Assembly: GCA_958496175.1 (NCBI GenBank)
Contig: OY292278.1
Span: 10,292,001 to 10,356,000, forward strand
DNA: 64,000 nt
Reading direction: 5' to 3'
DNA from: Sisyra terminalis
Taxonomy: Eukaryota > Arthropoda > Insecta > Neuroptera > Sisyridae
A program made the position numbers and the translations under genes. Below are positions 47,110-57,200 of the stretch, piece by piece. How positions within the stretch are numbered: position 1 is the first letter of the stretch; every line of letters starts with the position of its first letter. The notes beneath the pieces were generated by a model. That model was not told where the DNA came from, ran no database searches, and saw nothing but the letters and a program-made list of their open reading frames with translations.

Positions 47110-47868
47110 TTATTATTATTAAAATTTAATTATTTGTAACAGTTGGCAACAGTAACAATATTGCTTTTTTGTGAGGCTATCAATAAATTTTTGGGCTTGA
47201 AACTTAATAAACGGTTCCCTTTTTTAAAATATTACTAGTTTGAGATGTGATATACCAAACATTCTGTATAATATCCCTGTCAATTTTCCATCGTTGAAAC
47301 AAAACATTTTAAATTACTCAAGATCGCGTAGAAACTATCCTTTTTTACGACACCGATAAAGTGGCTGTAATTATTAATTTCGTGGATCTTGATTTGATTA
47401 ATTTTCATTTAGCGTCTCGCATATAAGACACAATTGGTTTAATGGTTTGATAAGAGGCTCTAACGACTCTAAACTCGAAAGAGAAACGGAAAAATCGAAA
47501 CACTATAAAACGGGAAGTGGAAAAAACGTCGATCGAAACGCTGATTTAAATGTAGCATTTAACAATGTATCAAAAATAAATTCAATGCGACATTAAACAT
47601 CGTTCACGTTTACGGTCATTTCTTTTTAACTTTACGAGAATTTGCCGTGAAGTATTCTCATAATGTTGGACTGAATACAACTTTAAAAATTCCATTTAAC
47701 TTATGGAATCGGTGGTGGTCGTTAAATATACATATAGAATTTTTATTGGAAAGAAAATCATTAGAGAAAATGGGTATGTTTTCGAATCTAATTTTTCATA
47801 AAGTATCGTGATTATAATTGATAAGTAACATGTGAGGTTTGAATTCAAATTCTGGAACAAAATAATTT
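47110..47868. other. Unique CpG-containing DNA
   Basis: No gene recognised. About 47380-47700 has several CpG sites (GAAAGAGAAACGGAAAAATC, AACGTCGATCGAAACGCTGA) unlike the surrounding repeats, and no copy elsewhere in the window. It may be host sequence with regulatory content. Confidence 0.35.
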
Positions 47869-47979
47869 ACTGATATTAACGATTGTACCGTGGTACAATC
47901 GCTAATATCAGTTTTACCAAAAAATGAAAGTTAATCCTTATTTAAAATTGTGTACCACGGTACAATCGTTAATATCAGT
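47869..47979. repeat. 44-bp palindrome plus third half-copy
   Basis: A near-perfect palindrome: ACTGATATTAACGATTGTAC at 47869 meets its complement ending at 47912, around a GTACC/GGTAC centre. At 47952-47979 a third half (GTACCACGGTACAATCGTTA) repeats with the same sequence. It could be the ends of a tiny foldback element. Confidence 0.7.
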
Positions 47980-48221
47980 ATTTTTTTTTTAATTTCAATA
48001 TCTTGGAGCAAATTTTTAAATAAGGCTTAATTTTCATATCTTTCCAACCCCTTACACCCCTCTTCTTACGTTTTTTTTTTCAATTTTTGCAAACTATCAC
48101 CTTAGAAAGTTTGGAAGTTCTAACTTTTACTGGCTGCTTTTCAGTGATGTTTTATTCTTAATGTTGATTAATACGAAACTTTAAAAGTTTTTTTGGTAAG
48201 CGCATCCTTTATACAATAGTA

Positions 48222-48645
48222 TTAGTGCTAAACGGATATTTATAAGTCAAAGATCCGGTTGTGAAATTAGAACATAAATAAAGAAGATAATCAAAAACTA
48301 ATTTTTAAGTATCAATTTATTCGTGAAAATTCAATCAAAATTCCCAGCAAATACGAATAAATTGATTCTTATCTCTTTGAGGGACGTAAATATCTGGTAA
48401 CGTTAAATTTTCTACTATAGTTTTATATAATTGTATTAGTGATAAACGGATCTTTGCAGTCAAAGATCCCGCTAGGAAATTAGTACCTACATAAATAATG
48501 TAATCAAAACCGAATTTTTAAGTATCAATTTATTTGTGAAAATTCAATCAAATTCCACAGCAAAAACGATTAAATTGGTTCTTGTCCCTTTTAGGGACGT
48601 AAATATCTGGTAACGTTGAATTTTCTACTATATACCATATTGCTT
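48222..48645. repeat. Two-copy tandem duplication, about 211 bp
   Basis: Units 48222-48433 and 48434-48645 share TATTAGTG-TAAACGGATCTT-like starts, TTTTTAAGTATCAATTTATT, GAAAATTCAATCAAA and GGGACGTAAATATCTGGTAA. Identity is high but imperfect. No coding content. Confidence 0.75.
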
Positions 48646-48913
48646 CTGATCTACGGAAATACATAACTAATTTTAAGACATAAAATACAACTAATGTTAT
48701 GTTCAGTCTTCTACAAAACCACAATTATTACGAAACAGTTAGCAAAATAAATGTGATTGAGACTTTAATGTCAAGTATTTAAAAAAAAAATTTTTTTGGG
48801 TGTTACGAAATCCTGACCATTTAAATTTCAATGTTTCTTTATGATTAACTAAGAAGACAATTCAGGTGGTTTTAGATCGGTTTTTTTATTTAATATTTTT
48901 TAATTCTCAAATT

Positions 48914-48950
48914 AGCTACGTTTCGTTACGTATCGTTACTTCATCAGGCT
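48914..48950 (-). ncRNA. Hammerhead ribozyme-like motif 5
   Basis: Minus strand: AGC, canonical CTGATGA, stem II GTAACG-ATA-CGTAAC with one A-A mismatch, GAAAC, GTA, GCT. It is near-identical to motifs 1 and 2. Confidence 0.6.
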
Positions 48951-48974
48951 TCTTGAATCACAGGAAATATAATA

Positions 48975-49375
48975 TTTTCAATTTAAATTCAATAAATAAA
49001 TACAAATTTCTAGGAATTGAAATAACTGTATGTAATGTGCATCAAAGCCAATCGTTTTAATCAAATCTCACCCTTCTTTTGTAAGGATAATTATTTCAAA
49101 GATATTTTTGAACTAAAATTGTCTGAGGTTTCAAATAATATGGTTGTATTTGCTCCAAAAGTTTGATATCGAATCAATTTAAATTCAATAAATAAATTAA
49201 AACTTGTAGAAAATAAAATAATCGTATGTAATGTGCATCAAAACCAAAAGTTTTAATTAAATCTCACCCTTATATTGTTAAGCTAGTTATTTCAAAGATA
49301 TTTTTGAACTGAAATTTTCTGAGCTTTAAAATAATAGGCTTGTATTTTATCCAAAAGTTTGATATTGAGTCACTA
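48975..49375. repeat. Two-unit tandem repeat, about 200 bp
   Basis: Two units share AATTCAATAAATAAAT, TATGTAATGTGCATCAAA, AATCTCACCCTT and TTTCAAAGATATTTTTGAAC. An inverted third copy lies at 43730-43905, outside the enclosing element. Confidence 0.7.
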
Positions 49376-49536
49376 GACTTCTTTAAAAACTCCTACTGAA
49401 AAAACTAAGTTTTTTTTTATTTTCAACTTTAATTAGTATAAATTATTAAATTTTTAATAAATTAAAAATATTTTTTTTTTTAAATGTTCTTGGAAACTTG
49501 AACTCAAATAATAAGACGTTCAATTTTCAAATCATC

Positions 49537-49578
49537 TAAACGTTTCGTTGGTATTTATTTCCAACTTCTTCAGGAGAA
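49537..49578 (-). ncRNA. Hammerhead ribozyme-like motif 6 (core substituted)
   Basis: Minus strand: CTGAAGA (canonical CTGATGA), stem II GTTGG/CCAAC, GAAAC, GTT. Stem I pairing (TCTC with TAGA) has a mismatch next to the core. Probably weak or inactive. Confidence 0.45.
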
Positions 49579-49673
49579 CTAAAGCATAATAACAATGCAT
49601 GTTATTCAAAGCCAAACTACACAAATAAATTAATTTTCGCTGTTCAATATAAACCTAAACTAAAATTAAGTTT

Positions 49674-49722
49674 TAGTTCTCCTGAAGAAGTTGGAAATAA
49701 ATACCAACGAAACGTTTAGATG
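49674..49722 (+). ncRNA. Hammerhead ribozyme-like motif 7 (core substituted)
   Basis: Plus-strand mirror of motif 6 with the same CTGAAGA core, stem II GTTGG/CCAAC and GAAACGTT. The pair is divergent, as in the other foldbacks. Confidence 0.45.
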
Positions 49723-49833
49723 ATTTGAAAATTGAACGTCTTATTTTTTGAGTCCAAGTTTCCAAGAACATTATTAATTATTTACCACACCATGGATGAG
49801 AGCAACCAGGATTATATTTTTTGTGATTCAAAA

Positions 49834-49870
49834 AGCTTTATGAAGTTACGATACGTAACGAAACGTAGCT
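49834..49870 (+). ncRNA. Hammerhead-like motif 8, dead core
   Basis: Plus strand: AGC, then TTTATGA in place of CTGATGA, stem II GTTACG-ATA-CGTAAC, GAAAC, GTA, GCT. The stems are intact but the catalytic core has two changes, so this copy is probably inactive. Confidence 0.5.
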
Positions 49871-49940
49871 AGTTTGAATACTAAAAAATATTAAATAAAA
49901 AAATATGATCTAAAACAACCTGAATTGTATTCTTAGTTAA

Positions 49941-52303
49941 TAAAAGCAGAGTTCTGAATTTTATCATCTTTTATGATTAACCGAAAAAAAAATAATGAAA
50001 TTTGGTTGAGCAAACTAGAACATAATTTATTTTGATAAATGATGCAATAATAATAATAATAAAACTTTATTTCCTACAATTAATTTAAGTGTTACAAATT
50101 GTTAGTTTACAAATTTAAAATTTTGTTTACTTATCTTAACATTTTTGTTTTACTTAAATGTTCCTTCTTGTGTTTACCACAATATTTTTTAACTTTTGCT
50201 ACTCATTTCCCTTTCCTTTATTTTTTTTTTTTGATTTCATTATAGGAGTGCCCTTTTAAGGGGGAGAAATTCAAAAACTCCCTCTGTCATTGTTGAAAAA
50301 ACAAAATAAAAACAAAATTAAGAAAAAAAAACATACGTTCTAAAAGTAAGTAAAATAAAATATAATTTGTTAGGTATTAACTATTAATAGGTTAATCTCA
50401 ATTAAGTAATAAAGATTTTTTTTTCTTTTATTATATTAGCCCGTGTTTTATTCTGTTGTGGATAAATGATGCAATAAACATCCTGTATAATAACGTTAAA
50501 ATTGTTTTTCACTTCTCGTGATGAAAATATTATAATGCAATAATAGCTTGAGAAACTTAAATTGATTAAACTTGAGAATGATGCGTGGATGATAAAAATA
50601 GAATTGAAATTTGCAGTAAATAAATGCAAAGGCGATCTTGAGTAAATGTTTACATTTCATGGAGCTTTTCACGGTTACATCACAGATAATATAAGCGAAC
50701 ATGTGATTAGCATGTAATTAAAATGCAAAATTTTCAATATTTATGGTATCTTTACCAATAAAATAGCGGGCGAAGATGGCAAGGATGTTGGGTCGGAATT
50801 GGGGTGGAAACGGGCGCCGCGGCGGTAAAAGCACACACGAAAGCTCCGCATGTGTATATCTCTAATTTAACGACTATAGGGTGAAATTAAACACCCATCG
50901 TGTGTCGCCCGGCATTTCAGCGAGCGTTTGCTTGCGAGCTTTGCTGGCTTTTAGAATGATTTCATTCACATCACCCAAACTAAACTTCCAAGCTCTGGGT
51001 AAACGATGTAAAATTTACATTCTGATACAAAGTTGGAATATAATTATGATTCAACCTTTTCCGCTCCATATATGAAAATAAAGCACACCATCCGTCTTTG
51101 AAATATCAATGCAATCCAACAAATTATTAAATCCCACATTCGTAAGTGGCAAAACAATACGAAAACCTTCACAAAATTGAATATGAGGATAGGAATGATG
51201 CAATTTTTATTGTCGTCGACTGTTTTAATAATCGTTAAATTTTCTTAGTTTGTTTGTCTGTCTAGGGGCAATAATTAGAAGGGTGTGTGAACTGAATACA
51301 AGCAAAACTTGGGAACCCATAAAATCGTTTTATGGTCTTTACGCGAGCTAACATTTTCATTGCAATTAGAGAAATTTGTTATGTGAACCGACTCAAGTTT
51401 ATGGAATACCTCTATACGTGCAAGTGTAACGTATTTAAAATGAATTTGTGAAAAGAAAATTCTTCAACGTCTTTATCGTTTTCACGAAGTACACCTACGC
51501 TTTGCTCGTCTATAGCCAAATGGGTGCATCAAAGAAAATTTTAAAATTCAATCCCTAAAATAAAAATGAAACAAATCGAGGTTTGGGGGAACGGGTTTGC
51601 GTGTAGAAGGCCGATAATGACAATTTAATTTTTATTGAAACCAAATTGAAATTTAAGTTAATTAATTTGAAATTTTCATTATTGAAATTGGTATTTGATT
51701 GAATTCGGTAGAATTAAATTTCCATATTTATTATTTCTCTAAAAATTTGATTTACCTACTTTATTATTTTCCGTTATCCAACTTTTAAATTGGCATTAGA
51801 AATTTAAAAAACACATGTGTGCAGTTCACACGCGGTAGAAGTGAAACCTTTAAAAAAGATGAACTTCAGGATATTGAGACAAATGTAAGATTTTATGAGC
51901 AGGATAATTGTAAGGTTTATTTTACAAATTATTTACATATATATTACATAAATTTAACCTGAATCCAAATTTGCATTTTCAATAAATGATACGAGAGCTT
52001 ACGATAATGGAAGTATGAAATAAATCCAGTGGTGGTAAAGATGCAGGTATCGTTTAATATTTGAAACTTTTGTATTTGGACATCGTTGGAATTACATTTT
52101 TCTCGATTGCTTAAAAATACGTGCAGCACAGTAAAATATTATCATTTGCATCAGAATTTTTAATTGTTATCCATAAAAGATCTTCATGTCCTGGGCGTCG
52201 TGGTTTTAAATTTCGTTGAAATCACAATCGTTCACAAAAGGAGCACATATTATGACCGAACATATTGTTAAAAAAAATTTAACGAAATTCTCCATGAGCA
52301 ACT
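49941..52303. other. Unassigned DNA including a GC-rich patch
   Basis: No gene recognised. At about 50765-51000 GC content rises sharply (GGGTCGGAATTGGGGTGGAA, AACGGGCGCCGCGGCGGTAA, GTGTGTCGCCCGGCATTTCA), with many CpG sites. The open frame at 50881-51075 has no known motif. This could be a regulatory element or exon of a gene whose remainder lies outside the window. Confidence 0.35.
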
Positions 52304-52362
52304 TTATTTCGACGAAATTGTGAGTTCCTCAGGAATCGGCTGTGCATTCATTTGAGTAGCAC
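52304..52362 (-). CDS. Candidate terminal exon of an unidentified spliced gene
   Basis: On the minus strand a pyrimidine-rich CTGTTTTTCAG acceptor (intron AG at plus 52363-52364) is followed by codons for ATQMNAQPIPEELTISSK and a TAA stop at 52304-52306. The reading phase continues exactly from the upstream exon at 52485-52595, whose last base plus GT forms a cysteine codon. The product is not recognised. That both splice sites are strong and the frame stays open to a stop supports a real exon; the short length means chance cannot be excluded. Confidence 0.45.
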
Positions 52363-52484
52363 CTGAAAAACAGTTCGTAATACATATTATGTGTTATCAG
52401 AATTAATTTTTAATTAGTTTTTATTTTATTGAAATTTCGTGATTAAGGATAAAATATGCGGTTAGAAAATATTTAAGTACTTAC

Positions 52485-52595
52485 AAGCATCGTTTTTACT
52501 ATTTTGCACAGTCGAATCATTATTAAACGTATAAGAACTATTATTTTTCTTATTTAATATTGCTTTTCGGCGTGCCTGAAATTCACGAACACGTT
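52485..52595 (-). CDS. Candidate internal exon of the same gene
   Basis: Minus-strand coding segment with STERVREFQARRKA near its start, an arginine-rich ER-REF-ARRKA pattern like those found near the N-terminus of many insect hypothetical or transposon-derived proteins, followed by an Asn/Ser-rich linker. It ends at a perfect GTAAGT donor (plus 52479-52484). The 122-bp intron to the next exon is of normal insect size. A possible acceptor TTCAACAG precedes it; upstream lies (TA)n and a MITE, which would then be intronic. If that acceptor is used, the first two residues above are not included. Function unknown. Confidence 0.45.
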
Positions 52596-52604
52596 CTGTT
52601 GAAC

Positions 52605-52605
<1 letters not shown>

Positions 52606-52669
<64 letters not shown>

Positions 52670-52670
52670 A
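52606..52670. repeat. (TA)n microsatellite, left part
   Basis: Nearly pure TA repeat of about 60 bp, interrupted on its right by the MITE at 52671. Confidence 0.9.
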
Positions 52671-52991
52671 GGGTGATTTTTTTTTTGACTTTTTTTGGTC
52701 CCATCGTGAAATTTTGTTGGAAATACCAAAAAATAAAAATTCCTTGAAAGTTTGAGCCCTTAATATTAATTTTAAGTCCTCGACCAATTCGTTTATGAAA
52801 TGCCGCTGAGATATAGAAATTTAAAAATAAAAAAATCAGAGTTTCCGTGTATTTTCAATGGGAAATCTTTACACGTCTTGGTCGAGGACTTAAAATTAAT
52901 ATTAAGGGCTCAAACTTTCAGAGATTTTTTTTTTTGATATTTCCAACAAAATTTAACGATGGGACCAAAAAAAGTAAAAAAAAAATCACCC
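52671..52991. mobile_element. TA-flanked foldback element, family B, short intact-end copy
   Basis: 321 bp with both termini present: GGGTGATTTTTTTTTTGACT and complement, then GGTCCCATCG and GTTTGAGCCCTTAATATT. The central part found in 6575-7294 (the GGCCCGTACTACCTCACC block) is deleted. It sits inside a (TA)n run, as expected for an element that targets TA. Confidence 0.85.
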
Positions 52992-52992
52992 G

Positions 52993-53034
52993 TATATATA
53001 TACCCGTATCACCCATATATATATATATATATTC

Positions 53035-53070
<36 letters not shown>
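52993..53070. repeat. (TA)n microsatellite, right part
   Basis: TA repeat with a few interruptions such as CCCGTATCACCC, continuing the run split by the MITE. Confidence 0.9.
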
Positions 53071-53071
<1 letters not shown>

Positions 53072-53130
53072 CCATTAATTGTTAATAACTATTGTTAGTA
53101 GTTTAGTAATTAAAAATGTTACAATATTAC

Positions 53131-53187
53131 CGATATCAATTAACTTTCGCAATTCAATTTTAGGTGGTACGAAGTTCACCAGGTTCT
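53131..53187 (-). CDS. Possible further upstream exon
   Basis: Minus strand: a T-rich acceptor ending ATATCAG, codons for ENLVNFVPPKIELRKLIDI, and a weaker GTAATA donor. The exon ends in the phase needed to join the exon at 52485-52595 (one leftover G completing GAA, Glu). The intron would then be about 535 bp and include the MITE and TA repeats. The donor is weak and the reading is unconfirmed. Confidence 0.25.
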
Positions 53188-54175
53188 CTGATATTTTATA
53201 AAAAAAATATTTGCTTATAATATAATCAAGTACATAACAATTGTAACGTAGGCAATTTGTTAAATGCTTTATTTTTTAAATGTATTTAATGTTATTACCA
53301 TACACAAAAGAATTTAATGAAACCATGAAAAGAAATCTGGTTTGTATAAACATTAAAAATATTATTTAGTTGTATTAAACGAAAAATTCAAGTATATGCT
53401 AAACTGTTGATATAAAATAACATAGTTAAAGCTTGAAGGCCAAAATGAGAGAATGGCAAGTATAAATATATCGTTTAAGGAATTTGAAACCAGTTTGAAG
53501 TATTCATTATTTGTTGTCAATTATAAATACATTAACACCTTTTTCCAATTCCATAAATGATACCTTTGAATCTTTCTTTTTCTCATTACAATATTATCTA
53601 TTATCTCCAGTTGAGAGCAGGTAAAATTCTTTTCAATTTCACACCTGTATGGAATTTATTCCGTTTGGCTCACATTATTGATCATTATGGAGCAAAGGTC
53701 AAAAAATCGAACGTAAATTTCTGCCTATCTGCATTCTTTCGTACGATTCAAGAACAAGTTTATTGATTTTGATAATATTTTGTTTTCAGGTACTTCTTAG
53801 TGTTTTGTTAAAATAATAGTATAAAAGAAGGCCACAAATAAGTCTAATTTAAATAATTCTATCAATATTTTATTCTGATTTTATTTATGGTTCCAATTTA
53901 AAGACAGCTTTATTGATTTGATAAAAACTTTGTAATCAAGTTCAACTAATTTTTCATCGTAAGAAAAGGTTGCCTATTTACGATTAATTATTAATACTAA
54001 AAGTAGCATTCAGAAGAAGACCGATTAAAATAAATAAATTAAATAATTTATTTAAAGATCCTAGAAAGATCAGGTTTTTATCTGGACTAGACTATAGGTA
54101 AAAAAGTATATTAAAAATCAGAAAAAAAAAGTTTTTCTTTTCTTTGATCAAAAACTTTAATATGATTTAGGCAGT
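53188..54175. other. AT-rich unassigned DNA
   Basis: No supported gene. The open frame at 53557-53766 (ending FFRTIQEQVY) has no recognised motif. Confidence 0.4.
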
Positions 54176-54230
54176 GGCAGATTTACAAATTTGCCGCCCG
54201 TAGGCTACTCAATTTATGCCGTAGTTGTTG
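54170..54230. mobile_element. Probable hAT left-end fragment
   Basis: CAGTGGCAGATTTACAAATT followed by TGCCGCCCGTAGGC resembles the terminal region of a common insect hAT family. No matching right end or target duplication was found, so it is treated as a truncated copy. Confidence 0.4.
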
Positions 54231-57200
54231 ACGATATTGACCATTCTATTTTCCAGTATTTAGTGGTTTTTTTTTTTTAATTTTCTAAATCAAATTTCAA
54301 TTTTGATTGTTAAAGCATTATTGCAAAAGAAAGTTATAAAGTATATATTTTTAAGAAAGCAACCTGAAAATAAGACTGTAGAATAAAGCATATTGAAAGT
54401 AAACTAAGTGTATAAATGAATATAATTTTTTAAATATTTTCATTTTTCAAATTTTCCAATGTAACAGTTTTTAATTGTTAAGTTTAATTAAAATTTCCGA
54501 AATTCATTCCTTTCAGAGAAATATAAAATGCATTACAATTAAAATCATGTTTGAATTAGCTGAAAATGTTTTATAAATTTGCTTATCTTATCAATTTTTA
54601 CAACAAATATTTAAATTTTAATCGTTGGCAATTAATTTAATTTGGTAACTGATAGAAGGAAAATGAAACAATCTACCAAAATTGGGCTTACAAAAGGTAT
54701 TGCAACTCAAAGTATTAATTATTTATTTTTTTCCTTAATTTATTTTCTTTTAAATTCTTCTCAACAAACTATAACGTCTTTTAATTGTTTACATTTTTTT
54801 AGAAAAAAAATATTTCTCGAATATATTAATTTCCGTTACAGAACAATTTAATGTGTTTTATATACAATCTTTGATTTCATAATTGTATTAATTAAAAAAA
54901 TAATTCCCATATTTTTAAAAAATTCATTGTTATTAATAAACGTGTAATTGGTGATTTTAAGAATTAAATTTGAAATCAAGTCGTTAAATCATTGTTGAGG
55001 AAAAAAATCTATAAATACGACTGTCACTTGGTTATTAATGTCATATAAAGTTCTATATCAGTGGAAGAAACTTCGTGGATTTCGTTGCTCGATAACTTTT
55101 ATCATTTGAAAAATAATTTTCTGCCAAATCCATATGTTCTTCATTTAGAACTATGATTCCAATATTTTCATTGGAATTTAATTTTGTCAGTACAAAAAAA
55201 ATTTTTTTGAACTAAATTATTGAAATTCTTGAGGATAACTTTCGTTTTTGAACTTGGAGAAATGCTTGGTTCTTTCCAAATTCTTTCGTGGTGGTGTTAC
55301 ACCAAATTGATATTTTTCGAGTTTGGTGTTTGTTGTTTCTTAAAACTGTCGTGAAATTGGGCATTCACTATTTCCAGTGTTGAGTTCCAACAGTATTGTT
55401 TAATTGTTGAATTTTTCTTGTATTGTCTTAAATACCTGTTTTTTTTCCTGTTAATGTCTATTGTCAGCCATTCTTTCAGCGGTCTCATGTAAAATTTGTT
55501 GTAGTCGTTTTAACCCCTTCGTCAGTGAACCGTTTACAATTGGTTCTACTTTTGGGATCTAGAAACTATTGACAATTCTAAAAACGTTTTGTGAGAAGTA
55601 TTTGATTTCCATTTTGTTGGTTCAAAGAATTTTTTACCGTCATCGGGTCAATGATTTGGATTTATTTCAAGTTCTTCGTCCGCATTATATTCGGAATCAC
55701 TATGTGGTAGAAAAATTATTAACTTCTTGCTTCTTTCTACCACCAAAAACTTTGGTTTTCATTCAGTGCTGATTTTGCTTGAACCCTAAATCTCCCAATG
55801 CTACAACCGTCGAATCCGATACACTATAATTTCCTTTGAAAATATTTTTAGTGTCTCCAATTATGCAACATGAGTTGCACCAAAAACTTATTTTTTTCCT
55901 TCGTATTTCCATTTTATCGTTATTAATCTATTTTGGACTCCAGTATTAATGTTGATCTACCCAAATAGGAGTCCAAAAAGGACATTGATCCTTAAATTGT
56001 TTTGCAATCATTAATTGCTGGCCCATACCATATAGGCAGAGTAAAGATACATTTTTGCAAGAATATATTTGCTAAGATTATAAGGTATCGCCTTAAATCC
56101 ACGACTTCCGTACTTCGTTGTCCAGGTTCGGTGGTCAGAAGGACATTTGCTATTGACGGAAAGTTCTTTTGAACATGTAACCAATGTGGATCCATTTAAG
56201 TTGAAGGACTTAAGTATTCCAAAGAATTCCCTGGAAACCTTGTTTTCAAGTTATGTTCATTTTCTCGGACTTTTATCATAACTTTTATGTTCTTAAAGTT
56301 TTGAAATTCTTTGAAAAAATTCTTGCCAAGTGTTAGTGCTGTTATTTTTCTAAAAGGTTTTGGTTTATCCGAAAATGTTGTTCAGAGAATCCTAATTTAT
56401 TTTTATATATATACAAATCGGTCATCAGGATCTAGGTCCTATTATCCGATTTGGTGACCGTAGCTGACGTGATGGAGGTCACTCCCAGTGGAAAAATCTC
56501 TCTATTGATCAGTAGGCTTTTTAGCCGTCTTTCATTTTGGTGCTCCAAAAGTGGCGGAATCAGGGAATTTGAGTGTTGACTCAACTAAGAATCCTAATTT
56601 GAGACGTTAGTTTGTTAATGGATAGCCAAACTATTGTTCATAGTAGGTGCATTAAAATTAAGTGCATTTCTGCAATCAAATCTGTGAAAGTTTTGCAGCA
56701 CCCACCCGGCTTCTATTCCCATTTGTTCAGTTGGGCTATTACTGAAATTTTAAAGCTTTCTTTTCCAATTTGAAGTTTTTATAATGGTCATAAAGTATCC
56801 GTTTTTCTGGAATTGGATTCAAAAGAATCTTTCATTAGAGTTGAGTTTATTTTCCATGTCAATTAGTAGGATTAGTTGAATTATTGTTTAATTTAGTGTT
56901 GATTGAACAAAATTTGATTTCCAACTTATGGATTCACCTAAAATGCATTCTGTATAAGGTTAAATGCAGTCAAATGGAAATTAGAATTTAATGAACTATG
57001 ACAGTCAAACCACTCAACAAATCGACGAGTTCATGTTGAGTATTTCCATCATGTGCATGATTGCAATATAAACTTGTAAAGCTGAATAAATCACATGGTG
57101 CATTAGTGTGGGAATATAGCATATTTATGGAAAAAAAACGTCGAACGATTTTCTCGATCAGTAATTAACTTTCACGTCATTTTCTTGAAGCGATTATTAT

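Larger units (their letters stand above)
49484..49772. mobile_element. Inner foldback with two hammerhead-like motifs
   Basis: Arms of about 95 bp from AATGTTCTTGGAAACTTG inward to CTTCTTCAGGAGAAC and complement. They are almost identical, indicating recent formation or gene conversion. Each carries CTGAAGA, stem II GTTGG-AAATAAATA-CCAAC and GAAACGTT. Confidence 0.7.
48845..49940. mobile_element. Hammerhead-bearing element with nested foldback
   Basis: Outer arms of about 110 bp match those of the foldback at 5140-5412 (GACAATTCAGG, ATTAGCTACGTTTCGTTACG). The interior holds a two-unit repeat (48975-49375) and a second foldback (49484-49772). Each of the four arms carries a hammerhead-like core. 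No reverse transcriptase was recognised, so it is non-autonomous. Confidence 0.7.

Noticed and set aside
52621..52660. Ile-Tyr repeat protein
   Set aside because: It is the (TA)n microsatellite read through on the minus strand.
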